Assembly: GCF_004565465.1 (NCBI RefSeq) | Contig: NZ_SRHY01000002.1 | Coordinates: 186,001-250,000, forward strand | Reading direction: 5' to 3' | DNA from: Lentibacillus salicampi | Lineage (GTDB): Bacteria > Bacillota > Bacilli > Bacillales > Amphibacillaceae | DNA length: 64,000 bases | Part shown: positions 1 through 8,585 of the stretch, one piece after another | Layout of the letters: every line of letters starts with the position of its first letter | Position numbering within the stretch: position 1 is the first letter of the stretch | The notes under the pieces: model-generated | Seen by the model: only the letters and a program-made list of their open reading frames with translations | Told to the model about the DNA's origin: nothing | Database searches by the model: none | Made by a program: the position numbers and the translations under genes

Positions 1-2
1 AG

Positions 3-1676
3 AATTCTTTTTTATTATCTCTGCTTATGATCTTTTTGCTATTTCCAGTTCATACTTTGGCTGATTCCGAACAGTATGATCAGGATTTTGACTATGTAGC
101 ATTGGGTGATTCACTAGCTGCCGGCTATTTAAATGAACCAGATGAAGACGGAAATAGGAGAATCGGCAATGGCTATCCTGTATATATTCAAGATGGAATT
201 GAAAATCAATATGGTTATGACGTTAATTTAATAAATGCAGGTGTTGGGGGATTTACTACAGAAGATGTTTATATCCAGCTGTCAAACAATACGAATGGGA
301 TTATGGGAGCTATAGCGGATGCAGATCTCATCACAATAGGTGCTGGTGCCAATGATGTATTGCAAAAAGTTGATATCGAAAATGTGGGCCCGGAAGCTAT
401 TGAAGAAGCAACCTCAGCCATCAATCAAATTAATTCAAATATGGAAAAAATATTTGATGAAATAGCCAACATTAACCCGGATGCACCAATATTTGTGCTG
501 GGTTATTATAACGCATTGCCTTATTTGGAAGAAAAGCAAAGTTTGATAGTTCCTATGATAGACGCAATGAACCAAACATTAAAAGAAGTCGCTCAAAGTA
601 ATGATGCCATTTTTATCCCAACATTTGAAGCATTTGAGGGGAAACATGAAACATACTTGCCTAATCCAAACGATATCCATCCGAATGAAGCGGGCTACGA
701 GGTAATTGCTGACAAATTTCTTGAGGAAATCGTTCCAGCAATTGATGCGGTCAAACCTATTATCTCAATTAATGGCGATGAATCAATGAAACTGGCAGCA
801 GGCGTAAAATATGAAGAGCTAGGTGCTTCAGCTGAAGATAACATTGATGGTGACTTATCAAAACAGATTAAAGTATCCGGTGAAGTCAACACAAATGAAC
901 CCGGCGAGTATCCTGTTACATATACAGTAACTGATACAGCAGGCAACACTGCAACAGTAACACGCCTTGTAACCGTCGTGAAGCCGGAACAGATAACGGT
1001 AACGCCCAGTGAGAAAACAGAAGTAAGTCCCGGTGTGACGGTTATGATTAAAGGGACCGAAACTACTCTGACAGTGCCTTCAGATATACCGTGGGGTACC
1101 ACCCTGGAAGTATATGATGCAAGTGACAGTGAAAAGGTTACCGGTGCAGAAGGGTTGGCGCTTGCAGGAGACGTGTACAATTTTAAATTGACCTTCCCGT
1201 CTGAGGGAAAAGGCACTTCTGGATCATATGCACTCCAAATGGGATATGATGCAGATAAATTTGATGCTGATCAAGTGGCTATTTATCATTTTCAACCAGA
1301 TTCCGGCGAATGGAAGAAACAGAATGGTACAGTGGATGAAAAATCAGAAACCATAACGCTTAAGTCTTCCCGCTTGTTAACATATGGTGTATTTGTCAAA
1401 GCAAGTGAAGACAACAATCAAAATGACAGTGTGGAGAATACCGGTCAGAAAGATGATGAAAGCGGTCAAAACAGGGATTGCAAGTGTGATGAAGAGGATA
1501 CAGCCGTGACATATAATGATCGGGGTGAGACCAAAGAAAGCACTTATGACCCTCTTGTTAAAGGCGGCGAGCTGCCGGAAACCGTTACGAACAACCCTTT
1601 AATGATTTTGATAGGTTCGTTGACGGCTCTTATCGGTGGGATCCTTATCGCTTTCCGTGGCAAGCATGCCAGTTAG
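3..1676 (+). CDS. Secreted SGNH/GDSL hydrolase with Ig-like domain and LPxT-like C-terminal anchor (5' end outside window)
   Basis: The reading frame is open to the left edge; the first ATG in the window (base 27) falls inside the hydrophobic core of a signal peptide that ends near HTLA/DSE, so the true start lies upstream. Counting from that ATG, block I GDS is at 27-29, the GAND block III near 106, and the catalytic DxxH block V (HPNEAGY) near 218, as in SGNH esterases/lipases. Residues about 244-320 resemble a DUF5011-type Ig-like surface domain, followed by a second beta-rich region. The tail has LPETV (516-520), a hydrophobic segment and a basic end (RGKH), which resembles a sortase signal but is not a classical LPXTG. 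Role: probably an extracytoplasmic ester or lipid hydrolase held at the cell surface; the substrate is unknown. Confidence 0.85.
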   Translation, partial: NSFLLSLLMIFLLFPVHTLADSEQYDQDFDYVALGDSLAAGYLNEPDEDGNRRIGNGYPVYIQDGIENQYGYDVNLINAGVGGFTTEDVYIQLSNNTNGIMGAIADADLITIGAGANDVLQKVDIENVGPEAIEEATSAINQINSNMEKIFDEIANINPDAPIFVLGYYNALPYLEEKQSLIVPMIDAMNQTLKEVAQSNDAIFIPTFEAFEGKHETYLPNPNDIHPNEAGYEVIADKFLEEIVPAIDAVKPIISINGDESMKLAAGVKYEELGASAEDNIDGDLSKQIKVSGEVNTNEPGEYPVTYTVTDTAGNTATVTRLVTVVKPEQITVTPSEKTEVSPGVTVMIKGTETTLTVPSDIPWGTTLEVYDASDSEKVTGAEGLALAGDVYNFKLTFPSEGKGTSGSYALQMGYDADKFDADQVAIYHFQPDSGEWKKQNGTVDEKSETITLKSSRLLTYGVFVKASEDNNQNDSVENTGQKDDESGQNRDCKCDEEDTAVTYNDRGETKESTYDPLVKGGELPETVTNNPLMILIGSLTALIGGILIAFRGKHAS

Positions 1677-1820
1677 CGAGTATAGTCAGGTGTTATTCAA
1701 ATTAAATTACCTATAATCGTCGGGTATTAATCATCATGTTTATATTTTACAATGGGATCAACATAAAGAGAATTTTCATTCAATTCAGTCCAATATCATG
1801 AAGGAAGGAGGGATTTAGGA

Positions 1821-2648
1821 ATGAACGGAGAAGCTGCTGTTGGATCGACGGTTAAGAAAAAGTTCTTCACAGCGCTTTTGGCAGGCTTGTTTTTATTTGG
1901 CATGCTGATTGCAACTTTTGGGTTCACGGGTACGATTTTTGCCGTTCCGCTTGGAGGAATGGGTGATTTTTATGTAGCGTTTGATAAATTGGAAGGAGAG
2001 GGATTTACACTCAATCCCAATATTGGTGAGACAGGAAATCAGGATACGGCACCATTGGTGAGAAACAAAATGGATACGGCAACGATTGAAAACTTACACA
2101 TCTATAAAGATCTCAAGCTACCCGGCGGGGGGTGGATCAGGGTAAATATAGCGGCAAGTCAGCCAGCTGCGATTGAGGGGCTCATACAGGATGCACGTTT
2201 CATAGATGCGAATCTTTCATTTAATGATATGGCAATTGAACAATCAAACACCTCTGAAATGTCAGCTGAAGATGCTTTTAAACAGAATTGGACGCAAAAT
2301 GCCAATACCGTTACGATCACGGATGCGGTGATTGTGACAGACTATTTATTCCAAAACATGGTAACGCTGAATGGCGCCGAAATCTCTCTTGAAAATATCT
2401 CAGAGCCTGAACAGATTGATTATGAAATCGGTAACAAAAAATCGGATAGCGGTGTGGCAGCTGTGTCATCTAATGGCGGCAATGGCGATGGCGGCGGGAG
2501 TGTGCTGCCAGATACAGCCAGCAATATATTCCTGCCTGTCATAATCGGGGCCGTGCTTGTGATCAGCGGCGGAATTCTTCTTTTAATAAGGAAGATAAGA
2601 AGTAATGGTGGAACAGCGGAAAAGGAAAGCATGACCGAAAACATGTAA
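1821..2648 (+). CDS. Exported DUF6230-like protein with LPDTA sorting tail
   Basis: This 275-residue protein has a basic N-terminus and a hydrophobic segment (about 15-42) that should act as a signal or anchor. The central part starts with PLGGMGDFYVAFDKLEG and continues as a beta-rich domain; I place it by memory in the DUF6230 family, known mainly from actinobacteria, where it sits beside DUF6114 genes as here. After a Gly/Ser-rich linker, residues 229-234 read LPDTAS, followed by a membrane segment and Arg/Lys-rich tail; LPDTA/LPDTS are the motifs used by the B. subtilis class D-type sortase YhcS. A strong GGAAGGAGG site precedes the ATG. First gene of a four-gene operon. Function unknown; wall attachment is inferred. 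Confidence 0.8.
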   Translation: MNGEAAVGSTVKKKFFTALLAGLFLFGMLIATFGFTGTIFAVPLGGMGDFYVAFDKLEGEGFTLNPNIGETGNQDTAPLVRNKMDTATIENLHIYKDLKLPGGGWIRVNIAASQPAAIEGLIQDARFIDANLSFNDMAIEQSNTSEMSAEDAFKQNWTQNANTVTITDAVIVTDYLFQNMVTLNGAEISLENISEPEQIDYEIGNKKSDSGVAAVSSNGGNGDGGGSVLPDTASNIFLPVIIGAVLVISGGILLLIRKIRSNGGTAEKESMTENM

Positions 2649-2661
2649 AGGGGTGTGTCGA

Positions 2662-3258
2662 TTGAAAAACGAAGGTAAGATAACAGTAGGTAAAACACTG
2701 AAAAAGAAATTTTTAATAGCTTTGTTGAGTGGCTCTCTGGCACTTGGCGGCCTTTTGTCAGCCTTTGGTTTTAGTGGTACTGCATTTGCGATGCCGCTTG
2801 GTGGAATTGGGGACTTTTATGTAGAGTTCGATAAATTGGAAGGTAAGGGTTTTCAACTATTACCACATATAGGGGAAACTGGAAATTCAGATGCTGAGCC
2901 TATGGTACGGAATAAAATAGAAGACGTGACCATAACAAATTTGCACATTTATAAAGACTTACCATTACCAGGGGACGGCAACTGGGTCAGGGTTCATATT
3001 AGGGCGTCAGGTCCGACAACAATTACAGGGCTGAAACAGGATGCGCGTCTCATTGATGCTGATTTAAGTTTTGATCAATTGGAAATTAAAGAACAGAACA
3101 CAGATGATTTCGCGAAAAATTGGTCGCAGAATGCTTCTACAATTACGATACAAGACGCTACCTTAGTGACTGATTATCTTTTTCAGGAAATGGTCAGCTT
3201 AGAAGGGGCCAAGATTTCTGTTGAGAAAATTGATGCGCCTAAAATGATAGAAGAATAA
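2662..3258 (+). CDS. Exported DUF6230-like paralogue without sorting tail
   Basis: Tandem paralogue of the preceding gene: the stretches GDFYVEFDKLEGKGF, IGETGN, RNKIEDVTITNLHIYKDL and TDYLFQEMVSLEGA all have close counterparts there. I choose TTG at 2662 because AAAGGGG ends about 8 bases before it; the longer GTG start at 2653 lies inside that ribosome binding site. The product is about 198 residues with an N-terminal hydrophobic export segment, but it ends just after the conserved domain and lacks the linker, LPDTA motif and membrane tail of its neighbour. It may therefore be secreted or held only by the N-terminal helix. Only 13 bases separate it from the gene before, so the two are co-transcribed. 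Confidence 0.8.
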   Translation: MKNEGKITVGKTLKKKFLIALLSGSLALGGLLSAFGFSGTAFAMPLGGIGDFYVEFDKLEGKGFQLLPHIGETGNSDAEPMVRNKIEDVTITNLHIYKDLPLPGDGNWVRVHIRASGPTTITGLKQDARLIDADLSFDQLEIKEQNTDDFAKNWSQNASTITIQDATLVTDYLFQEMVSLEGAKISVEKIDAPKMIEE

Positions 3259-3287
3259 TCCTCATGAGCGGAAAGGGGATACATGAT

Positions 3288-3821
3288 ATGGATAAGAAAG
3301 AAGCCAGGGCACTCAAAAAAGAAGAGAAAAGGGAAGCCAAAGCATTAAAACTAGAAAAAAAACTGCAAGAAAGATACACGAAAATTGCTGAAGCGGGTAA
3401 GTTCAAAAAATGGCGAAATCGCCGACCGTTTTGGGGTGCAACTTTAACGCTGTTTGCAGCACTGCTGATTTTATATATCCCGTTGCATTTATACGCGATT
3501 GCCTTTATTCCCGGGAGCCTTGTGTTTGTCGGCTTCATTTTCGGTGGGCTGATGTTGATCATCGGTATTTTCTCGTATATTTATCCGCAGTTTTCGACCG
3601 TGTTTGGTGTAGTTGCGATCTTCTTATCTGTTCTATCAGTTATGGGAGCGCTGGGCGGATTTGTCATAGGCACCTTATTCGGTATTATCGGTGGTTCACT
3701 GCTGATTGCCTGGGAGAAAAATGAGGTAACCGTTGATAATAAGCGGAACAAAAAACGCGGTAAACATGATAAAAAATCGGAGAAGCGGGTTGAAGAAGAC
3801 GTCGAAACAGCTCAAGTGTAA
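3288..3821 (+). CDS. DUF6114-like four-helix membrane protein
   Basis: About 177 residues. The ATG at 3288 is preferred over 3264 because GAAAGGGG lies at a proper distance upstream. The N-terminus is a highly charged Lys/Glu helix, followed by a short FWGATLTL motif and about four hydrophobic segments (roughly residues 45-140) rich in Gly, then a basic cytoplasmic tail ending in an acidic stretch. Family assignment to DUF6114 is from memory and from its position next to DUF6230-like genes, the same pairing seen in actinobacteria. Its topology and location suggest it helps place or assemble the exported neighbours, but this is only inference. Confidence 0.75.
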   Translation: MDKKEARALKKEEKREAKALKLEKKLQERYTKIAEAGKFKKWRNRRPFWGATLTLFAALLILYIPLHLYAIAFIPGSLVFVGFIFGGLMLIIGIFSYIYPQFSTVFGVVAIFLSVLSVMGALGGFVIGTLFGIIGGSLLIAWEKNEVTVDNKRNKKRGKHDKKSEKRVEEDVETAQV

Positions 3822-3859
3822 AGCTACGAAGGTGAACCTGTTAACAAGGAGAGTTGCAT

Positions 3860-5521
3860 ATGAAAAACAATCCAAAATGTTATAAACCTGTTTTTCTTCA
3901 CGCGGTGTTCATACTTGTGTGTATGCTGATTTTTTCGCTTATTGGTGCTTCTTCTGTTTTAGCGGAAGATGATGATGGGAGTGAAGAAGACGGTGGGGAC
4001 AGTGGTGGATTTACCATTGAATCCGACAGAGTTGAAGGTGCTATGGATGTCGCCGGTGCCCTTGGAGGTAAGATTGACATAAAAGAGGGAATCATTGAGG
4101 GATTGACGATAACCAAAACGCTTGACCGGGGTGAAGAAGAGGGGCTGGTAATTAAAATAACATCTCCAGGTCCGATAGATGTCAAGAACCTGAAGGCACA
4201 TACGATTGATGGCGGCCCGCCTCACTTCGATGGGCTTTGTGTGTCAGAGAAGTTGGGATGGGCCTGTTTAGAGGGTGTGGAAATGACAGTTCCCCAGCAG
4301 TCAGCAGATAATATTTCACTCCCTGATGCCAAAGTCGAAACGTGTTTTGAAAGTGAATGCGGGGGTGCTTCTCCGGAAACATCAATGAGTGAACAGGAAA
4401 TGGCAAACACCCTGAAAAAGATGGATGAACAGGACATGACTCTAAAGGAAATGACAGAAGGACTGGAAGATGATAAAGAAAAACTGCAAACAATCGAAGA
4501 ACTGATTAAACAAGCGGAGAAGCATTTTGAGAAAATACAGGATAATGAATACACGAACCATTTGCAGCAGTTGACTGATGTTAGTAATAAGCATCTGACA
4601 GCTGACATGACTGAAGAAGAATTGATTCAGTTTATGGAAGAAAATTTGGATTTAAACAGTAACACGTCTGAAGGTGAAGAGGCTAATACGGATAGTGATT
4701 CTGATGATTCCGTAAGTCCTTTAGTTCCACTTACACACGAAATTGAGAAAACGTATAAGTCATATGATGATGTAACCGCTGAGTTTTTTAGTGCAGCACA
4801 GGAGGCAGCCGGATTAGTCAAAGAATTGGAAGAAAGTATCCAAATGAAAGAAAAGTCTCTGGCAGCACTTGAGGCCGAAAAAGATAAACTGGATCCGGAA
4901 AAACAAAAACAGGCAGAAAACTATAATGAACTGAAGGACAAAGCTGAGACTGGTGAGGCCGGAAACGATAAAGAAACCAATCATGATGAACAGGCTGACT
5001 CCGATTCTAAAAAGAATTCAGATGAAAAGAATGAAGACCTGACAATCGATGCATTCAAAAAAGAATTTAAAACATTTAAAGAAAACATGGATAGTGTCAT
5101 GAAGCGGCATGATGAATTGCAAGAAAATGTAAAGTCAATCACTGAGAAAAAAGAAGCCATCACCGATAACATAAAGGATTTAAAAGCTGTCATTATGGAA
5201 TTTGAAGATGATTATTCTGATGACATCTATCAAAATTTAATGGAAACCCTGTCATTTGTTGAGGTTGAAAAGGGGCAAAAGCCTGAGGGAAAAGGCGAAA
5301 ATGATGACACAGGGAACAAAAAATCATCCGAAGAAAAAAAGCGTAATGAGGATCAAAACACCGACGAGGATTCCGATTCTTCTGATGAACAAAATGGTGA
5401 CGCAGCGTCTGCCAGCCAGGACGGAAAACAGGAGAGCAAGAAAAATAATGATGGCAGTGAACAGACAAATGGTAATAACGGTAATGATGGATCAAAGCAG
5501 GAAAGTGAAGCTGATCCCTGA
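3860..5521 (+). CDS. Exported acidic coiled-coil protein of unknown function
   Basis: The ATG at 3860 has AAGGAG 8 bases upstream; the TTG at 3854 is too close. An N-terminal signal peptide (cleavage near VLAEDD) precedes a domain of about 130 residues with two Cys-containing loops (CVSEKLGWAC, CFESEC) that could form disulfides. The rest, about residues 180-530, is strongly charged and predicted coiled coil, with Asp/Glu/Ser-rich low-complexity linkers and an acidic, Asn/Gly-rich end. The acidity fits a halophilic host. It is the last gene of the operon starting at 1821. I do not recognise a family. Its length and coiled coils suggest a structural or scaffold role outside the membrane. Confidence 0.75.
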   Translation: MKNNPKCYKPVFLHAVFILVCMLIFSLIGASSVLAEDDDGSEEDGGDSGGFTIESDRVEGAMDVAGALGGKIDIKEGIIEGLTITKTLDRGEEEGLVIKITSPGPIDVKNLKAHTIDGGPPHFDGLCVSEKLGWACLEGVEMTVPQQSADNISLPDAKVETCFESECGGASPETSMSEQEMANTLKKMDEQDMTLKEMTEGLEDDKEKLQTIEELIKQAEKHFEKIQDNEYTNHLQQLTDVSNKHLTADMTEEELIQFMEENLDLNSNTSEGEEANTDSDSDDSVSPLVPLTHEIEKTYKSYDDVTAEFFSAAQEAAGLVKELEESIQMKEKSLAALEAEKDKLDPEKQKQAENYNELKDKAETGEAGNDKETNHDEQADSDSKKNSDEKNEDLTIDAFKKEFKTFKENMDSVMKRHDELQENVKSITEKKEAITDNIKDLKAVIMEFEDDYSDDIYQNLMETLSFVEVEKGQKPEGKGENDDTGNKKSSEEKKRNEDQNTDEDSDSSDEQNGDAASASQDGKQESKKNNDGSEQTNGNNGNDGSKQESEADP

Positions 5522-5599
5522 CAAATCTTAATATAAGCATACATGATTGAAGCAATTGTAATTTGAACGACTTTCATACCCACATGAGTACGGATAATT

Positions 5600-6730
5600 G
5601 TGAGGTGTATTATAATTAACGCGGTGGAAAATTTAGAATCACAGGATCTTTTTCAGCAAATACCGCATTTTGAGGAAGCCCATCAGGATTATAACCCGGG
5701 AAGACAATTGCAACAAATAAGAGATGCTGTTCCCGGATTCAAGAAATGGTTTAAAGAAACCGGTAAGGCATCAGCATTTCATTCGTTTGATTTGATTAAA
5801 ATTCCTTACCCTAAAAAATATGGGTTGTGGCGCGCGGGAAGAAGTCCGGTACCATTTATTTGGTTTACCAACAGGATGTTTATTGTCCAATGGGAGGCAC
5901 AGGGCCGTACTTGGACATTATTGAACGAACCATCCGAAACGGAATTAGATGAAGGGACGCCTTTCTATTCTGCATTGATTGAAAAATATGGTAAATTTAG
6001 TCAAAAATTATTACCCAAAACGTACGGAACAGTAGAAGATTATTTGGAAGATGCAGGTTTGAAGCCGGAAGATGTGGATTACATCACGTATGATCATTTG
6101 CACACCCAGGATGTCCGTCGTTGGTTGGGCACTATCAAACCGCAAGCAGACTTAAGCCCAAATGAACCTTTAGAGCCCTATTTCCCAAATGCGAAGCTTA
6201 TTGTCCAGCAAAAGGAATGGGATATTTTGCCGCGCCTGCATCCATTGCAGGAAATATGGCAGCCGGAAACATATGAGGATATCCCTTTGGATAGCCTATT
6301 ATTTACAAACGGGGATTTGTTGTTAGGGCCTGGTGTGGCACTCATGTATACCCCGGGACATACACAAGGCAATCATTCACTTGTTGTCAACACAGACACA
6401 GGCATATGGGTGAGCAGCGAAAATGCCATTGCAGCCGAATGTCTTGTACCTGAAGAAAGTGGTATCCCCGGTTTGAAACAATATGCGAAACATACCCGTT
6501 TTGATGTCGTTATTAATGGGAACACGCTTGAGAATACATCAAGGCAATATAATTCCGTCGTACAGGAAAAGCTGATGGCTGATCTAAGCCGGAAAAACCC
6601 GAAGTTTCCGCAGTTCTTTCCGAGCTCTGAACTGACTCCAAGTATCTTTGCGATTGGAACCAAGCCTTCTTTTATGCACAAAAAGGTAGCATTCGGTACG
6701 ATTCAAAGACCCAAAAGTGATCAAACATGA
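5600..6730 (+). CDS. Metallo-beta-lactamase-fold protein with atypical metal motif
   Basis: The 376-residue frame has an MBL-fold pattern: DHLHTQD (H166, H168, D171) and, further on, PGHTQGNHS (H254). The usual first motif is HxHxDH; here the last two positions read Q-D, so the metal site is altered or assignment of ligands differs. The start is uncertain: GTG at 5600 and GTG at 5624 are both possible and neither has an ideal ribosome binding site. Its stop codon overlaps the ATG of a truncated alcohol-dehydrogenase remnant, which suggests an old two-gene operon. Probably a hydrolase or lactonase-like enzyme; the substrate cannot be told. Confidence 0.75.
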   Translation: MRCIIINAVENLESQDLFQQIPHFEEAHQDYNPGRQLQQIRDAVPGFKKWFKETGKASAFHSFDLIKIPYPKKYGLWRAGRSPVPFIWFTNRMFIVQWEAQGRTWTLLNEPSETELDEGTPFYSALIEKYGKFSQKLLPKTYGTVEDYLEDAGLKPEDVDYITYDHLHTQDVRRWLGTIKPQADLSPNEPLEPYFPNAKLIVQQKEWDILPRLHPLQEIWQPETYEDIPLDSLLFTNGDLLLGPGVALMYTPGHTQGNHSLVVNTDTGIWVSSENAIAAECLVPEESGIPGLKQYAKHTRFDVVINGNTLENTSRQYNSVVQEKLMADLSRKNPKFPQFFPSSELTPSIFAIGTKPSFMHKKVAFGTIQRPKSDQT

Positions 6731-6873
6731 AAGCGGTTGTTTATGATTTTTCCATATCAAAATATGTGGCAGCAAAGTCACTCGGCAAACAATTTCCCGT
6801 GTTTTATTATGGGAAACCGTCTGCCCTATCGTTGAGTGATGTGGAAGAGCCCAATCTCCCAAATGAAAAATGA
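6727..6873 (+). pseudogene. N-terminal remnant of a zinc-type alcohol dehydrogenase
   Basis: A 48-codon frame starts at an ATG overlapping the previous stop (ATGA) and begins MKAVVYDFSISKYVAAKSLG, then has GKPSALSLSDVEEPNLPNE before a TGA. The pattern of 'MKAxxYD...LxDVxEPxLP' is the usual first strand of medium-chain Zn-dependent alcohol dehydrogenases, which are about 340-380 residues long. Nothing downstream continues the fold: Zn-binding and Rossmann motifs are absent, so the gene is a fragment left by deletion. Translational coupling with the MBL-fold gene suggests both once served one pathway. Confidence 0.65.
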
Positions 6874-7015
6874 AAAGTGAAACCGTGAGCGTTATAAGTC
6901 AGTCAAAACACTTTTTCGGATTTAGATTACCCAGATCTCTTTTCCTGAAATAAAATATTACTTCATATCGTATACCAGGGTTACATACCTGACAGTTAGA
7001 AATAAGAATAGTAAC

Positions 7016-7050
7016 AAGAACGCTTAAGAACTTCTTAGCGTTCTTTTTAT
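7016..7050 (+). terminator. Rho-independent terminator
   Basis: AAGAACGCT (7016-7024) pairs with AGCGTTCTT (7037-7045), followed by a T-rich run. It closes the transcription unit that starts at 5600. Confidence 0.8.
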
Positions 7051-7154
7051 TTTTATAAATGATCAAACTCACTAAAGAAAAGGCTTAAATATCTGCGGTA
7101 TGCTGAAATAGCATCGTTATGCTAAAGTGAAATGTAAAGGAGTGTATGATTTCC

Positions 7155-7466
7155 ATGCAAATAAAAGGGGCTATCGACCGCGAAACGCGCTGTGAACACT
7201 ATCATAACGAAAACGATAGAATCGCTGTCAAATTTCACTGCTGTAACGAGTATTTTCCGTGCTATCTTTGCCATAAACAATATGGATGCGGGGGTTCCGA
7301 CGTATGGCCAAAAGAAAAATTTGATCATAAAGCTATTCTTTGCGGGAATTGCAAAACGGAGCTGACAATAACGGAATACCTTGCAAGTAGTTACCACTGC
7401 CCTTCCTGTGATGCAGCTTTTAATCCAGGCTGTGCACTGCATGGCCATCTTTATTTCGAAAAGTGA
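7155..7466 (+). CDS. CHY-type zinc finger protein
   Basis: About 103 residues with many Cys/His pairs: RCEHYHNENDRIAVKFHCC, then PCYLCH, a CGNCKTELT pair and CPSCDAAFNPGCALH. This is the CHY zinc finger pattern (DRIAIKF...C), a small Zn-binding protein family related to Hot13. The ATG at 7155 is preferred to 7146 because AAAGGAG lies only 3 bases before the latter. A single-gene unit just after a terminator. Its role in bacteria is not well defined; metal or redox handling is likely. Confidence 0.85.
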   Translation: MQIKGAIDRETRCEHYHNENDRIAVKFHCCNEYFPCYLCHKQYGCGGSDVWPKEKFDHKAILCGNCKTELTITEYLASSYHCPSCDAAFNPGCALHGHLYFEK

Positions 7467-7541
7467 GGTGGACAAGCAGTTTACTTGCAACTGCGCTATC
7501 ATCTGTCATTAAAAGATAGGTGTGGAAGGAGGGTACGTTAG

Positions 7542-7781
7542 ATGGCATTCGCGATATTGGATCCATGCCGCGGTGAGAAGTCAGGCGAATGTGTGACGGT
7601 TTGCCCGGTTGATTGTATAGAAGAAGGACCGGAACAATTTTACATAGATCCGGATGTATGTATTGATTGTGGTACTTGCGTATCCGTGTGTCCGGTCGAT
7701 GCAATCGTTGAGGAGTATGACATGACGCCCGATCAGGAAAAATACCTGGATGAGGCAGAAGCATTTTTTGCAGAAAGGTGA
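7542..7781 (+). CDS. Small ferredoxin with two iron-sulfur cluster motifs
   Basis: This 79-residue protein starts MAFAILDPCRGEKSGECVTVCPVDCI and contains a complete second motif CIDCGTCVSVCPVDAI, which is the classic CxxCxxCxxxCP of 4Fe-4S ferredoxins. The first half has Cys spaced 7 and 3 apart, like the 7-iron ferredoxins of Bacillaceae that carry a 3Fe-4S plus a 4Fe-4S cluster. A GGAAGGAGG site precedes the ATG. It acts as a cytoplasmic electron carrier; no obvious partner oxidoreductase is adjacent. Confidence 0.9.
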   Translation: MAFAILDPCRGEKSGECVTVCPVDCIEEGPEQFYIDPDVCIDCGTCVSVCPVDAIVEEYDMTPDQEKYLDEAEAFFAER

Positions 7782-7797
7782 CCGTTCATGATAGATG

Positions 7798-7853
7798 AAA
7801 AAACCCTTGTAGATGTTGAAGTGGACATGGTACGAGGGTTTTCAGTTTCAGGG
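7798..7853. terminator. Bidirectional terminator between ferredoxin and coiled-coil gene
   Basis: AAAACCCTTGTA pairs with TACGAGGGTTTT (one G-T wobble) over a loop of about 18. Read on the minus strand it ends in a run of six T, so it serves the minus-strand gene at 7891-8244 best and the ferredoxin gene less strongly. Confidence 0.65.
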
Positions 7854-7890
7854 AATTCAAGTTGTTATTCGTGAGGCATAAACTGGGGTA

Positions 7891-8244
7891 TTAACTTGTT
7901 AACTGATGCTTCACTTGGTTGATGTCTCTTTCATTTTGCACCGTTTTCTTCCAGATATGATCCTGATCCGCTCTGAGGATTTTGAATTCATCCATAATTT
8001 CCCGGTGACGTTTGTCGCTTTCTGTCTTCATTGCCGTTTGTTCTTCCCTCATAGCAGCTTGCTCCTCTTTCATGGTTGTCTGTTCTTTCTTCAATTCCGA
8101 CAGATCTTCCTTCATCGTGTTTTGTTCCTGTTTCATAGCAGTCTGCTCTTTCTTCATTTCAGTCTGCTCCGTCCGCATGCCGCCAACCATTGTGATTAAC
8201 TGTGAAAGCATATTTTCCATCCGTTCCAGACGCTGTTCACTCAT
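7891..8244 (-). CDS. Small heptad-repeat coiled-coil protein
   Basis: About 117 residues. ATG at 8244 follows AAAGGAGGTGA; the GTG at 8253 is inside that site. The middle carries seven-residue repeats such as TEQTEMK, KEQTAMK, QEQNTMK, KEQTTMK and EEQTAMK, a near-perfect heptad coiled coil with Met at the hydrophobic positions. There is no signal peptide. A similar, weaker heptad protein lies at 33010-33294. Second gene of a minus-strand pair with the small gene at 8304-8441. Function unknown; a soluble oligomer is expected. Confidence 0.75.
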   Translation of the reverse strand: MSEQRLERMENMLSQLITMVGGMRTEQTEMKKEQTAMKQEQNTMKEDLSELKKEQTTMKEEQAAMREEQTAMKTESDKRHREIMDEFKILRADQDHIWKKTVQNERDINQVKHQLTS

Positions 8245-8303
8245 TTGTTTCACCTCCTTTAATTCCAGTATACCTTTTCTTTTATTAGAATGCTATAGAG
8301 TAT

Positions 8304-8441
8304 TCATTTTTCTTCAGCTTTTTCTGCTAGTTTGCTTGCAATCCAGCGATCGGCGGTTGTTTCTTCCACTTCATAAACTTTGCCTGCACGGAGCAGTTCA
8401 CCATGATACATTGTCTGGACATTCATTTTGACTTTCTTCAT
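8304..8441 (-). CDS. Small conserved-looking protein, 45 residues
   Basis: Starts at an ATG 8 bases after GAGGAG and reads MKKVKMNVQTMYHGELLRAG, then KVYEVEETTADRW and an Ala/Lys/Glu-rich helix. The 'G.....G..YEV....A..W' layout recalls small phage virion or head-completion proteins, but I cannot assign a family. It precedes the coiled-coil gene at 7891-8244 by 60 bases on the same strand, so the two are probably co-transcribed. The good ribosome binding site and plausible composition support it as a real gene despite its size. Confidence 0.65.
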   Translation of the reverse strand: MKKVKMNVQTMYHGELLRAGKVYEVEETTADRWIASKLAEKAEEK

Positions 8442-8585
8442 AAGGATGCTCCTCTATAAATATGATTGTTCTAACAGTTTAACATAGTATGGTTTCACAG
8501 AAGTGTCGGAGTTTACATTTATTCTCCCTGAACTTCACACATAGAGTGCTCAAAGTTCACAATTGGGCCGCTGACATTTAATTTG

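Noticed and set aside
695..1216. Open frame of 173 codons on the minus strand
   Set aside because: It lies fully inside the SGNH hydrolase gene, has no ribosome binding site, and its Val/Ser-rich product is an antisense reading of the Ig-like domain.
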